Shown here one piece after another: positions 43,501 to 51,965 of a stretch of 64,000 nucleotides of DNA; within the stretch, counting starts at the first letter, position 1, and each line of letters starts with the position of its first letter. Source of the stretch: Bacteroidota bacterium (GTDB lineage Bacteria > Bacteroidota > Bacteroidia > Chitinophagales > Chitinophagaceae); contig JAFDXJ010000010.1 of NCBI GenBank assembly GCA_018268015.1, positions 62,001-126,000 of the forward strand, in the 5' to 3' direction. Below the pieces are notes generated by a model. That model did no database searches. It was not told where the DNA came from and saw only the letters and a list, made by a program, of their open reading frames with translations. Both the position numbers and the translations under genes were made by a program.

Positions 43501-43816
43501 TTACAGTATCATCAAATGAATTCCACTGAAATATAATAGAAGATCTTTACTAAAATCATTTTAGATATAGATTGACTTGCTACGAATTTGCACCCCGTCA
43601 ACATGTCTTTCCACAGAATTTTAAAAAATTAACAAAAGGCCATCTTTGATACTCCTGATAGATTTAAAATCCATTTTAATTTTTATATTTACTGCTTTGC
43701 AATCGCTGTGAAAAATGAAGATTTCAAAAATGCGCTAACCGAAAGTTCGAATAAGTCTTGCTTAGCCAAAAGTTTATGAATTGCTTCTATTTCAATAAAG
43801 AATTATAAAAATTGAT
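43501..43816. other. 316-bp intergenic region
   Basis: AT-rich and without any reading frame, hairpin terminator or clear promoter pair that I can support. It separates the accessory block from the antiporter gene. Confidence 0.5.
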
Positions 43817-45961
43817 ATGACTGATTTTTTTAAACACTTAATGCATGAATTTGAATTACCATTAAGTAATCCCGTATTGATTTTTTCACTCATTTTATTT
43901 ATCATTCTTCTTTCTCCGATATTACTGAGAAGATTAAATATCCCAGGAATCATTGGATTAATAATAGCCGGTGTAATAATTGGCCCTTATGGATTCAATA
44001 TTCTGGAGAAAAACTCTGCCGTAAATCTCTTTTCCACCATTGGGATTCTTTACATTATGTTTATTGCGGGGCTGGAACTTGATATGAATGAATTCAAAGC
44101 CAATCGCAATAAAAGTTTATTGTTCGGTTTTTTCACCTTCATCATTCCACTGGGGATCGGCTTTCCTGTTTGTTATTACTTGCTCAGGTTTGATTTCAAT
44201 GCAAGCTTTTTAACGGCTAGTATGTTCGCTACGCATACATTAGTGGCTTATCCGATTGTCAGTAAATTAGGCGTCTCTAAAAACCAGGCAGTAGCCATAA
44301 CAGTTGGTGGAACCATCTTAACCGATGCGGCAGTATTGATTATTCTTGCGGTCATCATGAATAATAGTTTAGGAAAATTAAATTCAGCATTCTGGATACA
44401 GTTAGGCATTTCATTGACTATTTTTTCCGTGATTATGTTTTTATTCATTCCAAGAATTGCAAAATGGTTTTTTAAAAAACTCGAAAGTGAAAAGCATTCA
44501 CATTACATTTTCGTTTTATCCATCGTCTTTTTAGCGGCTTTTTTGGCTGAGCTTGCAGGAGTAGAGCCAATCATAGGAGCATTTGTCGCGGGCTTAGCTT
44601 TAAACAGACTGATTCCCCATTCATCCGCATTGATGAATCGTATTGAATTTATCGGGAATTCTTTATTCATCCCATTTTTTCTCATCAGTGTGGGAATGTT
44701 AGTGAATGTAAGAGTCATTTTAAACGGGCCTACAGCGTTGATCGTTGCAGGAACTCTTACCATTGTAGCATTATTCGGTAAATGGTTAGCTGCCTTCTTT
44801 ACGCAAATCATTTTTAAATATTCAAAAGCACAACGTCAGTTGATTTTTGGTCTTAGTGGCGCTCATGCCGCTGCTACATTGGCGGTTGTCTTAGTAGGTT
44901 ATCAGGCAAATATATTGGATGAGAATATCCTGAATGGCACCATTATACTCATATTAATTACTTGTATTGTGGCTTCTTTTGCTACAGAAAAAGCAGCTAA
45001 AAAAATTATTGTAGAATCAGAAACAAATACGGATAGTTTACTAAAATTAAATGGAGCGAATAGTGAACATATTCTATTACCTATTGCGAATATTGCTAAC
45101 CTGGAAAAACTGCTGGAGTTAGCAATTTTAATGAAAGATAAAAAATCAGCAAACCCCGTATCTATTCTGTCCGTTGTTTCGAATAATATAGAAGCAGAAA
45201 CAAATATTCTCAAAGCAAGAAACAAGTTAGAAGAATTTGTAAAACAAGCCTCTGCTACCGAAACGAAAGTAAATATCATTACCACTATTGATTTTAATGC
45301 GGCTAGCGGTTTAGCGCGTATAAGCAGGGAAATCATGGCGGATATCATCATTCTTAGCTGGCCACAGAAGCCAAATTTTATTAATAGATTGTTTGGGGAA
45401 AGAATGGAAAATATATTAAGCAATACCAGCAAATCCATTTTTATTTGCCACTTTGAAAAACCCTTAATCTTACTCAAAAGGATCGTGATAGTTGTACCTC
45501 CTTTAGCAGAACACGAGTATGGTTTTAATATATGGTTCACTAAACTGGTGAAGTTGGCCCAGGAACTAACTATTTCCATTCTGTTTTTTTGTAATGATGT
45601 AACCGGGAATTCATTGAAAAAAACTTACACCAAAGAAAAAATGACTGCATCCATGACCATCAAATCATTTTCCGACTGGGAAGATTTTTTCGTGCTTTCA
45701 AAACATATCAATGAGGATGATTTGTTTGTATTGATTTCCGCGCGGAGAGGTGATACATCGTATTTCAGCGCCCTGGAAAACCTACCTTTCAAATTGGAAA
45801 AATATTTTCGCACTAATAGCCGGTTTGTCATTTACCCACAACAATATACAGATAATTTAAGCTTTGAAAAATATGAAGATATTTCTACAGAGCCTATCAA
45901 TAAAGGGATTGAAGCAGTGCAGAAGATAAGTAAAGGGATCGGCTCCTTTTTTAAAAGATAA
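43817..45961 (+). CDS. Cation:proton antiporter (Kef/CPA2 type) with cytoplasmic C-terminal domain
   Basis: A 714-residue transporter. The first 390 residues hold about twelve helices of the CPA2 fold: PGIIGLIIAGVIIGPYG, IMFIAGLELDM and the paired TDAA motif in GGTILTDAAVLIIL. It should exchange Na+ or K+ for protons across the inner membrane. The C-terminal 310 residues are soluble and resemble two tandem USP-like regions (LLPIANIANLEKLLELAILM; ILLKRIVIVVPPLAEHEYGF with the first residue uncertain). No TrkA-N glycine loop is seen. The gene stands alone. Confidence 0.9.
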   Translation: MTDFFKHLMHEFELPLSNPVLIFSLILFIILLSPILLRRLNIPGIIGLIIAGVIIGPYGFNILEKNSAVNLFSTIGILYIMFIAGLELDMNEFKANRNKSLLFGFFTFIIPLGIGFPVCYYLLRFDFNASFLTASMFATHTLVAYPIVSKLGVSKNQAVAITVGGTILTDAAVLIILAVIMNNSLGKLNSAFWIQLGISLTIFSVIMFLFIPRIAKWFFKKLESEKHSHYIFVLSIVFLAAFLAELAGVEPIIGAFVAGLALNRLIPHSSALMNRIEFIGNSLFIPFFLISVGMLVNVRVILNGPTALIVAGTLTIVALFGKWLAAFFTQIIFKYSKAQRQLIFGLSGAHAAATLAVVLVGYQANILDENILNGTIILILITCIVASFATEKAAKKIIVESETNTDSLLKLNGANSEHILLPIANIANLEKLLELAILMKDKKSANPVSILSVVSNNIEAETNILKARNKLEEFVKQASATETKVNIITTIDFNAASGLARISREIMADIIILSWPQKPNFINRLFGERMENILSNTSKSIFICHFEKPLILLKRIVIVVPPLAEHEYGFNIWFTKLVKLAQELTISILFFCNDVTGNSLKKTYTKEKMTASMTIKSFSDWEDFFVLSKHINEDDLFVLISARRGDTSYFSALENLPFKLEKYFRTNSRFVIYPQQYTDNLSFEKYEDISTEPINKGIEAVQKISKGIGSFFKR

Positions 45962-45991
45962 AATTCTAAAAGCATTTTTATAATCTAAAAT

Positions 45992-46447
45992 ATGATTACC
46001 AATACACTCAAAGAATTGTTCAAGAAAAATTTGGAGCAATTAAAAAATGAAATTGAATTGTACCATCACGAAGCCAATCTTTGGCGTGTTGATGGTCAGA
46101 TAAAAAATTCTGCAGGAAATTTATGCCTGCATCTTATGGGCAATTTAAAAGCCTATATAGGTGTCGGCCTGGCAAAGACAAATTATATTCGTCAAAGGGA
46201 CCTGGAGTTTAGTTTAAAAAATATCCCGGGCAAAGATCTTTGCACACAAATTGATGAAACAATACAGATCATTGAGGATGGATTAAATAACCTTACATCA
46301 GACCAACTCCAGGAAACTTTCCCAATTAAAATATGGGAGAAACCCACAAGTATTGAAAACACCTTAGTCCTCTTAGCCACCCATTTAAATTATCATCTTG
46401 GACAAATTAACTATCACAGGCGTATCATAGATGATGAAAATAAATAA
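45992..46447 (+). CDS. DinB superfamily protein (DUF1572-like)
   Basis: A 151-residue four-helix protein: NSAGNLCLHLMGNLKAYIG with the conserved histidine, LGQINYHRRII and HLNYHLGQ with the second and third histidines of the DinB metal site. DinB-like proteins include thiol-dependent transferases. The gene follows the antiporter by 30 bp on the same strand. Confidence 0.87.
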   Translation: MITNTLKELFKKNLEQLKNEIELYHHEANLWRVDGQIKNSAGNLCLHLMGNLKAYIGVGLAKTNYIRQRDLEFSLKNIPGKDLCTQIDETIQIIEDGLNNLTSDQLQETFPIKIWEKPTSIENTLVLLATHLNYHLGQINYHRRIIDDENK

Positions 46448-46780
46448 TCAGTCTGGCACAATTTCTTCAAATCGCAAATGAAATACCCCTGTATTTTTCC
46501 GGAATGATCATTGGTTGAATAGGTTTTATTCATATCTTATTCTCTTTTTAAAAGTGGAAATAATGAAACATTTCAATTTACAATTAAAGTGATTTGGTAT
46601 AATATATTCATGTGATATTCCCATGGCATCTCCTGGTTTTGCATAAATGTTTTCCTGAATGATTCTAAATACAACATTCATCCAAATCCATTTTAAAGAA
46701 TGACATTACGATTACTTTTAGGAGATATGGGTATTTTACCTTTGTATTTTTCTGTAACTTAAAGTCAAGAAAAATTGAAG
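46448..46780. other. 333-bp intergenic region
   Basis: No open frame or structured element that I can support. The sequence is AT-rich, with a TTTG at about 46741 but no matching TAnnTTTG box before the methyltransferase start. Confidence 0.5.
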
Positions 46781-47560
46781 ATGAGTAACAAAACAATCAA
46801 TACCCACCAGGGCCACTGGATCTTAGCAAGAATGGGCAAAAAAGTTTTACGTCCGGGAGGCAAGGAATTAACACAGAAACTGATTCATAATTTGAATATT
46901 AATGCACAGGATGATGTAGTGGAATTTGCGCCCGGATTAGGTTTTACCGCATCCATTACATTAAAATCCAGACCAAGATCTTATACAGGAATAGAATTGA
47001 ATGAAGAAGCGGCCGCTCTTCTTCGTCGAACAATTAATGGTCCTCAGGGTAAAATTATCATCGGTAATGCCGCTGATTCTACACTACCGGGGAATACTTT
47101 TAGCAAAGTGTATGGAGAAGCGATGCTCACCATGCAACCTGATTACAGGAAATCAGAAATCATCCAAGAAGCATACCGGATCCTGAAGAAAGGCGGCTTA
47201 TACGGTATCCATGAGCTTGGATTGCAACCTGATCATATTTCAGAATCTCATAAATCTGAAATACAAAGGGAACTGGCACAATCCATTAAAGTGAATGCCC
47301 GGCCTTTAACTCAAAGCGAGTGGAGTAACTTATTGGAAAAGGAAGGATTTAAAATTATTAAAACAGAAATAAATCCAATGCACTTATTAAAGACAAAAAG
47401 AATAATTGATGATGAAGGGTTTTACAGGTATTTGAAAATCATGTTTAATATTATGACTCATCCACAAGAAAGGAAAAGTATTTTAGCCATGAAAAATGTA
47501 TTTAAAAAATATCAAAATCATTTAAACGCCATATCCATTATAGCTGAAAAAATTGAATGA
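46781..47560 (+). CDS. Class I SAM-dependent methyltransferase
   Basis: A 259-residue methyltransferase from ATG 46781 (MSNKTINTHQGHWILARMG); an earlier TTG at 46775 is less likely. SAM-binding motif I is VVEFAPGLGFTASI (about 46-59), with YTGIELNEEA after it and ILKKGGLYGIHELGL as the post-motif region. The C-terminal half is helical. The substrate is unknown; the Mg-protoporphyrin/UbiE-like layout is common to many small-molecule enzymes. Confidence 0.88.
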   Translation: MSNKTINTHQGHWILARMGKKVLRPGGKELTQKLIHNLNINAQDDVVEFAPGLGFTASITLKSRPRSYTGIELNEEAAALLRRTINGPQGKIIIGNAADSTLPGNTFSKVYGEAMLTMQPDYRKSEIIQEAYRILKKGGLYGIHELGLQPDHISESHKSEIQRELAQSIKVNARPLTQSEWSNLLEKEGFKIIKTEINPMHLLKTKRIIDDEGFYRYLKIMFNIMTHPQERKSILAMKNVFKKYQNHLNAISIIAEKIE

Positions 47561-47707
47561 ACCTCTTAATGTCAGGCAATTCACAGATCTGAAAAAGGTA
47601 TAAGAATCTAATTTTTAAAATAGCATAGATCATGCAACTACATTATTCCAATACCTTTTCAAATAATAAAATTGGCCATTAATCATTATTAACTGATTAA
47701 ACATCAT

Positions 47708-47748
47708 AAAAAGATAAAACCAGGAATCAGGATGACCCCGGTTTTATC
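47708..47748 (-). terminator. Rho-independent terminator for the cupredoxin gene
   Basis: GATAAAACC (47713-47721) and GGTTTTATC (47740-47748) are perfect complements around 18 bases. Read on the minus strand the hairpin is followed by T5 (complement of 47708-47712). It lies 136 bases after the stop of the minus-strand gene at 47885, in the 324-bp gap 47561-47884, which holds nothing else. Confidence 0.65.
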
Positions 47749-47884
47749 AACATGTACACTTCATCATTGTTATGAAACCTTCTTTAAATGGATTCGTTTT
47801 AATTTTAAATCATTTGTCTCAATCGTTTACGCATCCCTATTCATTTTTGATTAATATCAATTTACTATTTTACTACCAGCATCA

Positions 47885-48787
47885 TTATTGCATGACTACA
47901 CGGTAAGATTCTCTTTGATTATCCAAAGTAAAAACAATTGTATAAACCCCTGCCGGCAAATTGCCTATGTGAAAATGCCCGTTATTTAACCCTGAGACCG
48001 CATTGGCATTATCTTCTTTCATCAATTTACCTAAATTATTATATAACTGAATATGTAACGATCCGTCTTTATCAGCATTAAACTGGAACATTAGGTGGCC
48101 TGGTGCACTCACCGGATTAGGGCTCAGTTGTGTAATTAATTTATTGATGGCTGTATTATTCACAAATTTTTCAATAGAAGATAATGAGGTCTTTCCATCC
48201 TTATCAACAATCTGAAGCTGATAATATATATATTTATAAGTTGAGCCATAATTATTATCCGTAACCTGGTAGTTTTGCGGTGTTGTAGAATTACCTGCCG
48301 CTTTTACCCGGGCTATTTCACTGAATGAAAAACCATCTACACTTTTAAGCACATTAAAATGATCCGTATTTATTTCAGTGGTGGTTGTCCAGGCGATTAA
48401 TGCGGTGCCGGCCGGTTTGTATGAGGCAATATTGAATGCACTTAAAACTACAGGCAATGACCCGGTAGCAGTAATGACACCGGCCATATTGGGAGAATGA
48501 AAGGTGCACCAATAATTATAGGTACCGGGAACTTCTATCGTATAACTGAAACTCGTCGATCCTGCATTGATAAAATTATCCCAGCTTGCTGCCCCGGGGG
48601 GCACACTGGTAGAAGTGGTCGTGTGGGAGCCATCTTCCCATACCCACTTAACCACATCGCCTACGGCGACGGTAATATTGGCCGGGGTAAATTGAAAATT
48701 CGCGACCTTAATTTCCCACTCTTTGGCTTGCACAGATATAGCAAGCGTAGTCATAGCTATTAACAAAGAAAAGTGTTTGAATTTCAT
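47885..48787 (-). CDS. Cupredoxin (plastocyanin/azurin-like) protein with T9SS sorting domain
   Basis: A 300-residue secreted protein. After a signal peptide (about 1-21, VQAKE) comes a blue-copper domain (about 24-108) with all type-1 ligands visible: H55 (DGSHTTT), C94 and H97 (YWCTFHSPNM) and M101. A fibronectin-like linker follows, and the C-terminal 80 residues (LSPNPVSAPGHLMFQF, GLNNGHFHIGNLPAGVYTIV) are a type A sorting domain for the type IX secretion system. It should carry electrons outside the cell or on the surface. It is divergent from the sigma factor gene. Confidence 0.92.
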   Translation of the reverse strand: MKFKHFSLLIAMTTLAISVQAKEWEIKVANFQFTPANITVAVGDVVKWVWEDGSHTTTSTSVPPGAASWDNFINAGSTSFSYTIEVPGTYNYWCTFHSPNMAGVITATGSLPVVLSAFNIASYKPAGTALIAWTTTTEINTDHFNVLKSVDGFSFSEIARVKAAGNSTTPQNYQVTDNNYGSTYKYIYYQLQIVDKDGKTSLSSIEKFVNNTAINKLITQLSPNPVSAPGHLMFQFNADKDGSLHIQLYNNLGKLMKEDNANAVSGLNNGHFHIGNLPAGVYTIVFTLDNQRESYRVVMQ

Positions 48788-48896
48788 AATTTCTGATTTT
48801 AACTAAATAAGAACCGCCCATTTAAGACAGAGGTTGCCTTGGAAAAAAATATTTTTTTTACCCTGAAAAGCAACCATTTCATGATAAAAAAAGTTT

Positions 48897-48911
48897 ACAC
48901 TATATTAGTGT
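48897..48911. promoter_or_regulatory. Inverted repeat in the divergent cupredoxin/sigma region
   Basis: ACACT (48897-48901) and AGTGT (48907-48911) around ATATT, with further pairing on one side (TTACACT against AGTGTTA, one mismatch). It lies 15 bp before the sigma factor start and 110 bp from the cupredoxin start. A candidate operator; no promoter elements are clear around it. Confidence 0.45.
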
Positions 48912-48926
48912 TACATTTCATCATTA

Positions 48927-49502
48927 TTGCCTGAGGTTTATCACATATTAAAAGGGTGCATGGAAAATGACAGCCATGCTCAGAAATTGTTCTATGAACG
49001 ATATTTAAACTTTGCCTTAAAGATTTCCTTTAGATATGTTCATTCTTTTGAAAATGCAAAAAATGCAGCAAATGACGCTTTTGTAAAAATATTTTGCCAT
49101 ATTCATAAGTTTGAAATCAGGGATATGGAAAAATTGGAAACGATGTTACTAGGCTGGATTAAAAAAATCGTGATCAATACCTCCATCGATTACATGAGTA
49201 AAGAAAATAGGAATCCCCAACTGTGTGAATTGCCTGCTACCATTTGGGATAAACCAGGCAGTGTGGAAAGCGGCGAAAATAAATTGCTTTATCAAGAATT
49301 ATTATTATTAGTACGTAAACTCAGCCCCGGCTACAGAGCTGTATTCAATCTCTATGTTATTGATGGCTTTTCCCATGCAGAAATTGCAGATATACTTGGA
49401 ATTTCCATTGGCACCTCAAAAAGTAATCTTGCTAAAGCAAGGGCATTCTTACAACAATACTTAATTAAAGATAAAACCGGCTATGCATTATGCAAAACAT
49501 AG
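48927..49502 (+). CDS. ECF-type RNA polymerase sigma factor
   Basis: A 191-residue sigma-70 family protein. Region 2 spans about residues 20-90 (FYERYLNFALKISFRYVHSF, NAANDAFVKIFCHIHKF) and region 4 about 125-175 (RKLSPGYRAVFNLYVIDGFS, HAEIADILGISIGTSKSNLA). The start is probably TTG 48927, as family members have 10-12 residues before KGCMENDSHAQK; an ATG lies at 48960. The next gene overlaps its end by 13 bp and probably encodes its membrane partner. Confidence 0.9.
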   Translation: MPEVYHILKGCMENDSHAQKLFYERYLNFALKISFRYVHSFENAKNAANDAFVKIFCHIHKFEIRDMEKLETMLLGWIKKIVINTSIDYMSKENRNPQLCELPATIWDKPGSVESGENKLLYQELLLLVRKLSPGYRAVFNLYVIDGFSHAEIADILGISIGTSKSNLAKARAFLQQYLIKDKTGYALCKT

Positions 49503-50827
49503 GGAATGACGATATGGATAATTTGTTCAAAAAAGCTGCTGATCATTGCGATTTAAATGAGCAACTGGCAGCCGATTGGGACAATGTGCATGCTGCTATA
49601 CAAAAAGCATATCTTGCAGAGGATTTCCCTGACAAGAAAAAGAAACGCAGACGCTTTTTGTTTTTATGGTGGTTCATCATTCCCCTCACTGCTTTTTTTA
49701 TTGCTTATCAATGGATTGTTTTTAAACCTCAACCGGATTTACAAAAACAAGAAACTCATTCATTGGAAGAAAATAACAAAACCAATGAAGCACTTCAGAA
49801 CAATCCGGATTCAAACATACAATCAGCCCAACTACCGGGTGAGTTTTTGAATCAGCCACAAAAGCTACCTGCACAGGGAATGCAGACGGGAGCTCTTCAA
49901 AATCAAAAGGATGCATACAACTCATTTTCAAAGGGGCAATCCAATGTAGATTTTTCAAAAAATGGGATTCAAAAAAACCTCAATGATCCTATAGCCCTAT
50001 CACCGATTCAAAATGGGAATAAACAAAACATAGACAAGATCATTCAATATGATACAACTACAGCTGGTTTAAATAAGCTGAATGAAAATAAAAATTTATC
50101 TGTTACCAATACCAGCAAAGGGAATTTCATTCCGAATGAAAAAGAGAATGAATCCTCACCCCCATCCATGATGAAGGATGAAAACAAAATGGATCAAAAA
50201 ACAAAAAAAACAAAGAATAAAAAAACCGCTCAATCATTTTGGAGCATAGGGCTCACCGCAAATGCCGATTTGAGTTTTATAAAAAATCAACAGGTATCGA
50301 GACTGGGATTGGGAGGAGGTCTGCTAGCCGGCTATCATTTTTCAAATGGTCTTGGCATACAAACAGGAATCCTGTTTGATAAGAAAAACTATTACACAAG
50401 CGGACAATTTTTTGACACCAAAAAAATTGAACTATTCCAATCAGAAGGGACCACGCTGAATTTTGCGAATGGCTATTGCAAAATGTGGGAGATACCGATA
50501 AATATCAGTTATGATATTCAAACAGGTAAAAAAACAAGCCTATTAATCACAGCAGGAGTATCATCCTATATCATGCAAAATGAATTTTATAATTTGAATT
50601 ATAATCTTAACAGGTATGACTATGATAGTGCATACAATTTTCCGCATTCTTCCAAAGATTTTTTTGCAGCAGTCAACCTTGGAGCCGGAGTCAATTTTCA
50701 GGCAAATAAAAATACAGCGATCCAGCTTCAGCCCTATTTCAAAGTACCCATAAAAGGGATAGGCATTGGGAACCTTTCCATAAAAAGCGCTGGATTGAAT
50801 ATTACTTTGATGAAACAATTTCATTGA
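49490..50827 (+). CDS. Membrane protein with N-terminal TM helix and C-terminal outer-membrane beta-barrel-like domain
   Basis: A 445-residue protein overlapping the sigma gene by 13 bp. Residues 1-50 are soluble and acidic with a WDNVHAAI segment, as in cytoplasmic anti-sigma regions; 51-55 are basic (KKKRR); 56-78 form one membrane helix; about 80-240 is a low-complexity N/Q/K-rich stretch. The last 200 residues (GLTANADLSFIKNQQVSRLG, GLGIQTGILFDKKNYYTSG, and terminal aromatic QFH) resemble an outer membrane beta-barrel domain. It is probably the anti-sigma partner. Confidence 0.8.
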   Translation: MQNIGNDDMDNLFKKAADHCDLNEQLAADWDNVHAAIQKAYLAEDFPDKKKKRRRFLFLWWFIIPLTAFFIAYQWIVFKPQPDLQKQETHSLEENNKTNEALQNNPDSNIQSAQLPGEFLNQPQKLPAQGMQTGALQNQKDAYNSFSKGQSNVDFSKNGIQKNLNDPIALSPIQNGNKQNIDKIIQYDTTTAGLNKLNENKNLSVTNTSKGNFIPNEKENESSPPSMMKDENKMDQKTKKTKNKKTAQSFWSIGLTANADLSFIKNQQVSRLGLGGGLLAGYHFSNGLGIQTGILFDKKNYYTSGQFFDTKKIELFQSEGTTLNFANGYCKMWEIPINISYDIQTGKKTSLLITAGVSSYIMQNEFYNLNYNLNRYDYDSAYNFPHSSKDFFAAVNLGAGVNFQANKNTAIQLQPYFKVPIKGIGIGNLSIKSAGLNITLMKQFH

Positions 50828-50881
50828 TAAGAAGCCGTAAGATCTACTTGCTAATAAGAATCTGTTTTTTATCTTGCATTT

Positions 50882-51961
50882 GTGCTTATCAAAAAAATAA
50901 CTTTATCACAATTCAGGAATTATTCCTTTCAATCATTTGATTTCTCCGAAAAGATTGTTTGCATCTGTGGGCCGAATGGCAGTGGGAAAACAAACCTGCT
51001 GGATGCCATTCACTTTCTTTGTTTCACAAAAAGTTATTTTTCAAAACCGGAAAACACGAATGCCACGATTGGCTTACAAGGGTTCCGCCTGGATGGAGTA
51101 ATGGAGAATACGCATGGCCTGCATAATATTACTTGTATTTACCGGGAAAATGGCCGCAAAGAATTTTTAGTAAATGATGAGCCCTGTAAAAAATTTTCCC
51201 ATCATATTGGAAAATTTCCTGCCGTCTTTATAGCACCCGATGATGCCTTCATCTTATCCGGCCTTCCTGAGAACAGGCGGGCTTTGATAGACAGTATCAT
51301 TTCTCAAACGGACTCTGTGTATTTAAATAAATTGATCGAATACAGAAAAGTGCTCGACCAGAGAAACAGTTTTCTTAAAAATGCTTTTATAAATCATTAT
51401 TCTGATAAAGATCTTTTGGATTCTTATGATCAACAATTGTGCAGGCTCAATAATTTGATTTTTGAAAAAAGAAATCTTTTTTTAAAAAATTTCTTACCCA
51501 TGGTCATACAAGAATATCGTCAGATAGCCGGCGATTCAGACAAAGTAACTATAGCCTATTTGAGTCAGTTGCAGGGAAAAAATATTGAGGAATTATTGCG
51601 CCAAAACCTCGACAGGGATATGTATTTACAACGAACAGGAATGGGCATCCACAAAGATGATCTAGAAATAAAAATGAATGATATGCTTTTCAAGAATACT
51701 GCATCACAGGGGCAAAGGAAAAGTTTATTATTTGCACTCAAACTGGCTGCATTTGAGATCATCAGGGCAAAAAAGAATTTTCCACCACTACTCTTACTGG
51801 ATGATGTTTTTGAGAAATTGGATGAAAACCGAATTCAAGGTTTATTGAAAAAAGTTTGTTTAGAAAATGATGGGCAGGTATTCATTACAGATACCCATGC
51901 TGATCGTTTGCAACATGCGTGTAATGCCTTGCAGGTACCTTTCCAATTGATCACTTTATAA
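50882..51961 (+). CDS. recF: DNA replication and repair protein RecF
   Basis: A 359-residue SMC-like ATPase that helps load RecA at gaps. The Walker A motif GPNGSGKT is at residues 30-37, the ABC-type signature is TASQGQRKSLLFALKLA and Walker B is LLLLDDVFEKLDENR. The start codon is GTG at 50882 (LIKKITLSQFRNY). It follows the barrel protein by 54 bp on the same strand and converges with the oligopeptide-binding gene across a 4-bp gap. Confidence 0.96.
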   Translation: MLIKKITLSQFRNYSFQSFDFSEKIVCICGPNGSGKTNLLDAIHFLCFTKSYFSKPENTNATIGLQGFRLDGVMENTHGLHNITCIYRENGRKEFLVNDEPCKKFSHHIGKFPAVFIAPDDAFILSGLPENRRALIDSIISQTDSVYLNKLIEYRKVLDQRNSFLKNAFINHYSDKDLLDSYDQQLCRLNNLIFEKRNLFLKNFLPMVIQEYRQIAGDSDKVTIAYLSQLQGKNIEELLRQNLDRDMYLQRTGMGIHKDDLEIKMNDMLFKNTASQGQRKSLLFALKLAAFEIIRAKKNFPPLLLLDDVFEKLDENRIQGLLKKVCLENDGQVFITDTHADRLQHACNALQVPFQLITL

Positions 51962-51965
51962 TATT

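Noticed and set aside
44902..45579. 225-codon open frame on the minus strand
   Set aside because: It lies fully inside the antiporter gene on the opposite strand, has no family text, and its serine-rich composition is what the reverse frame of such a gene gives.
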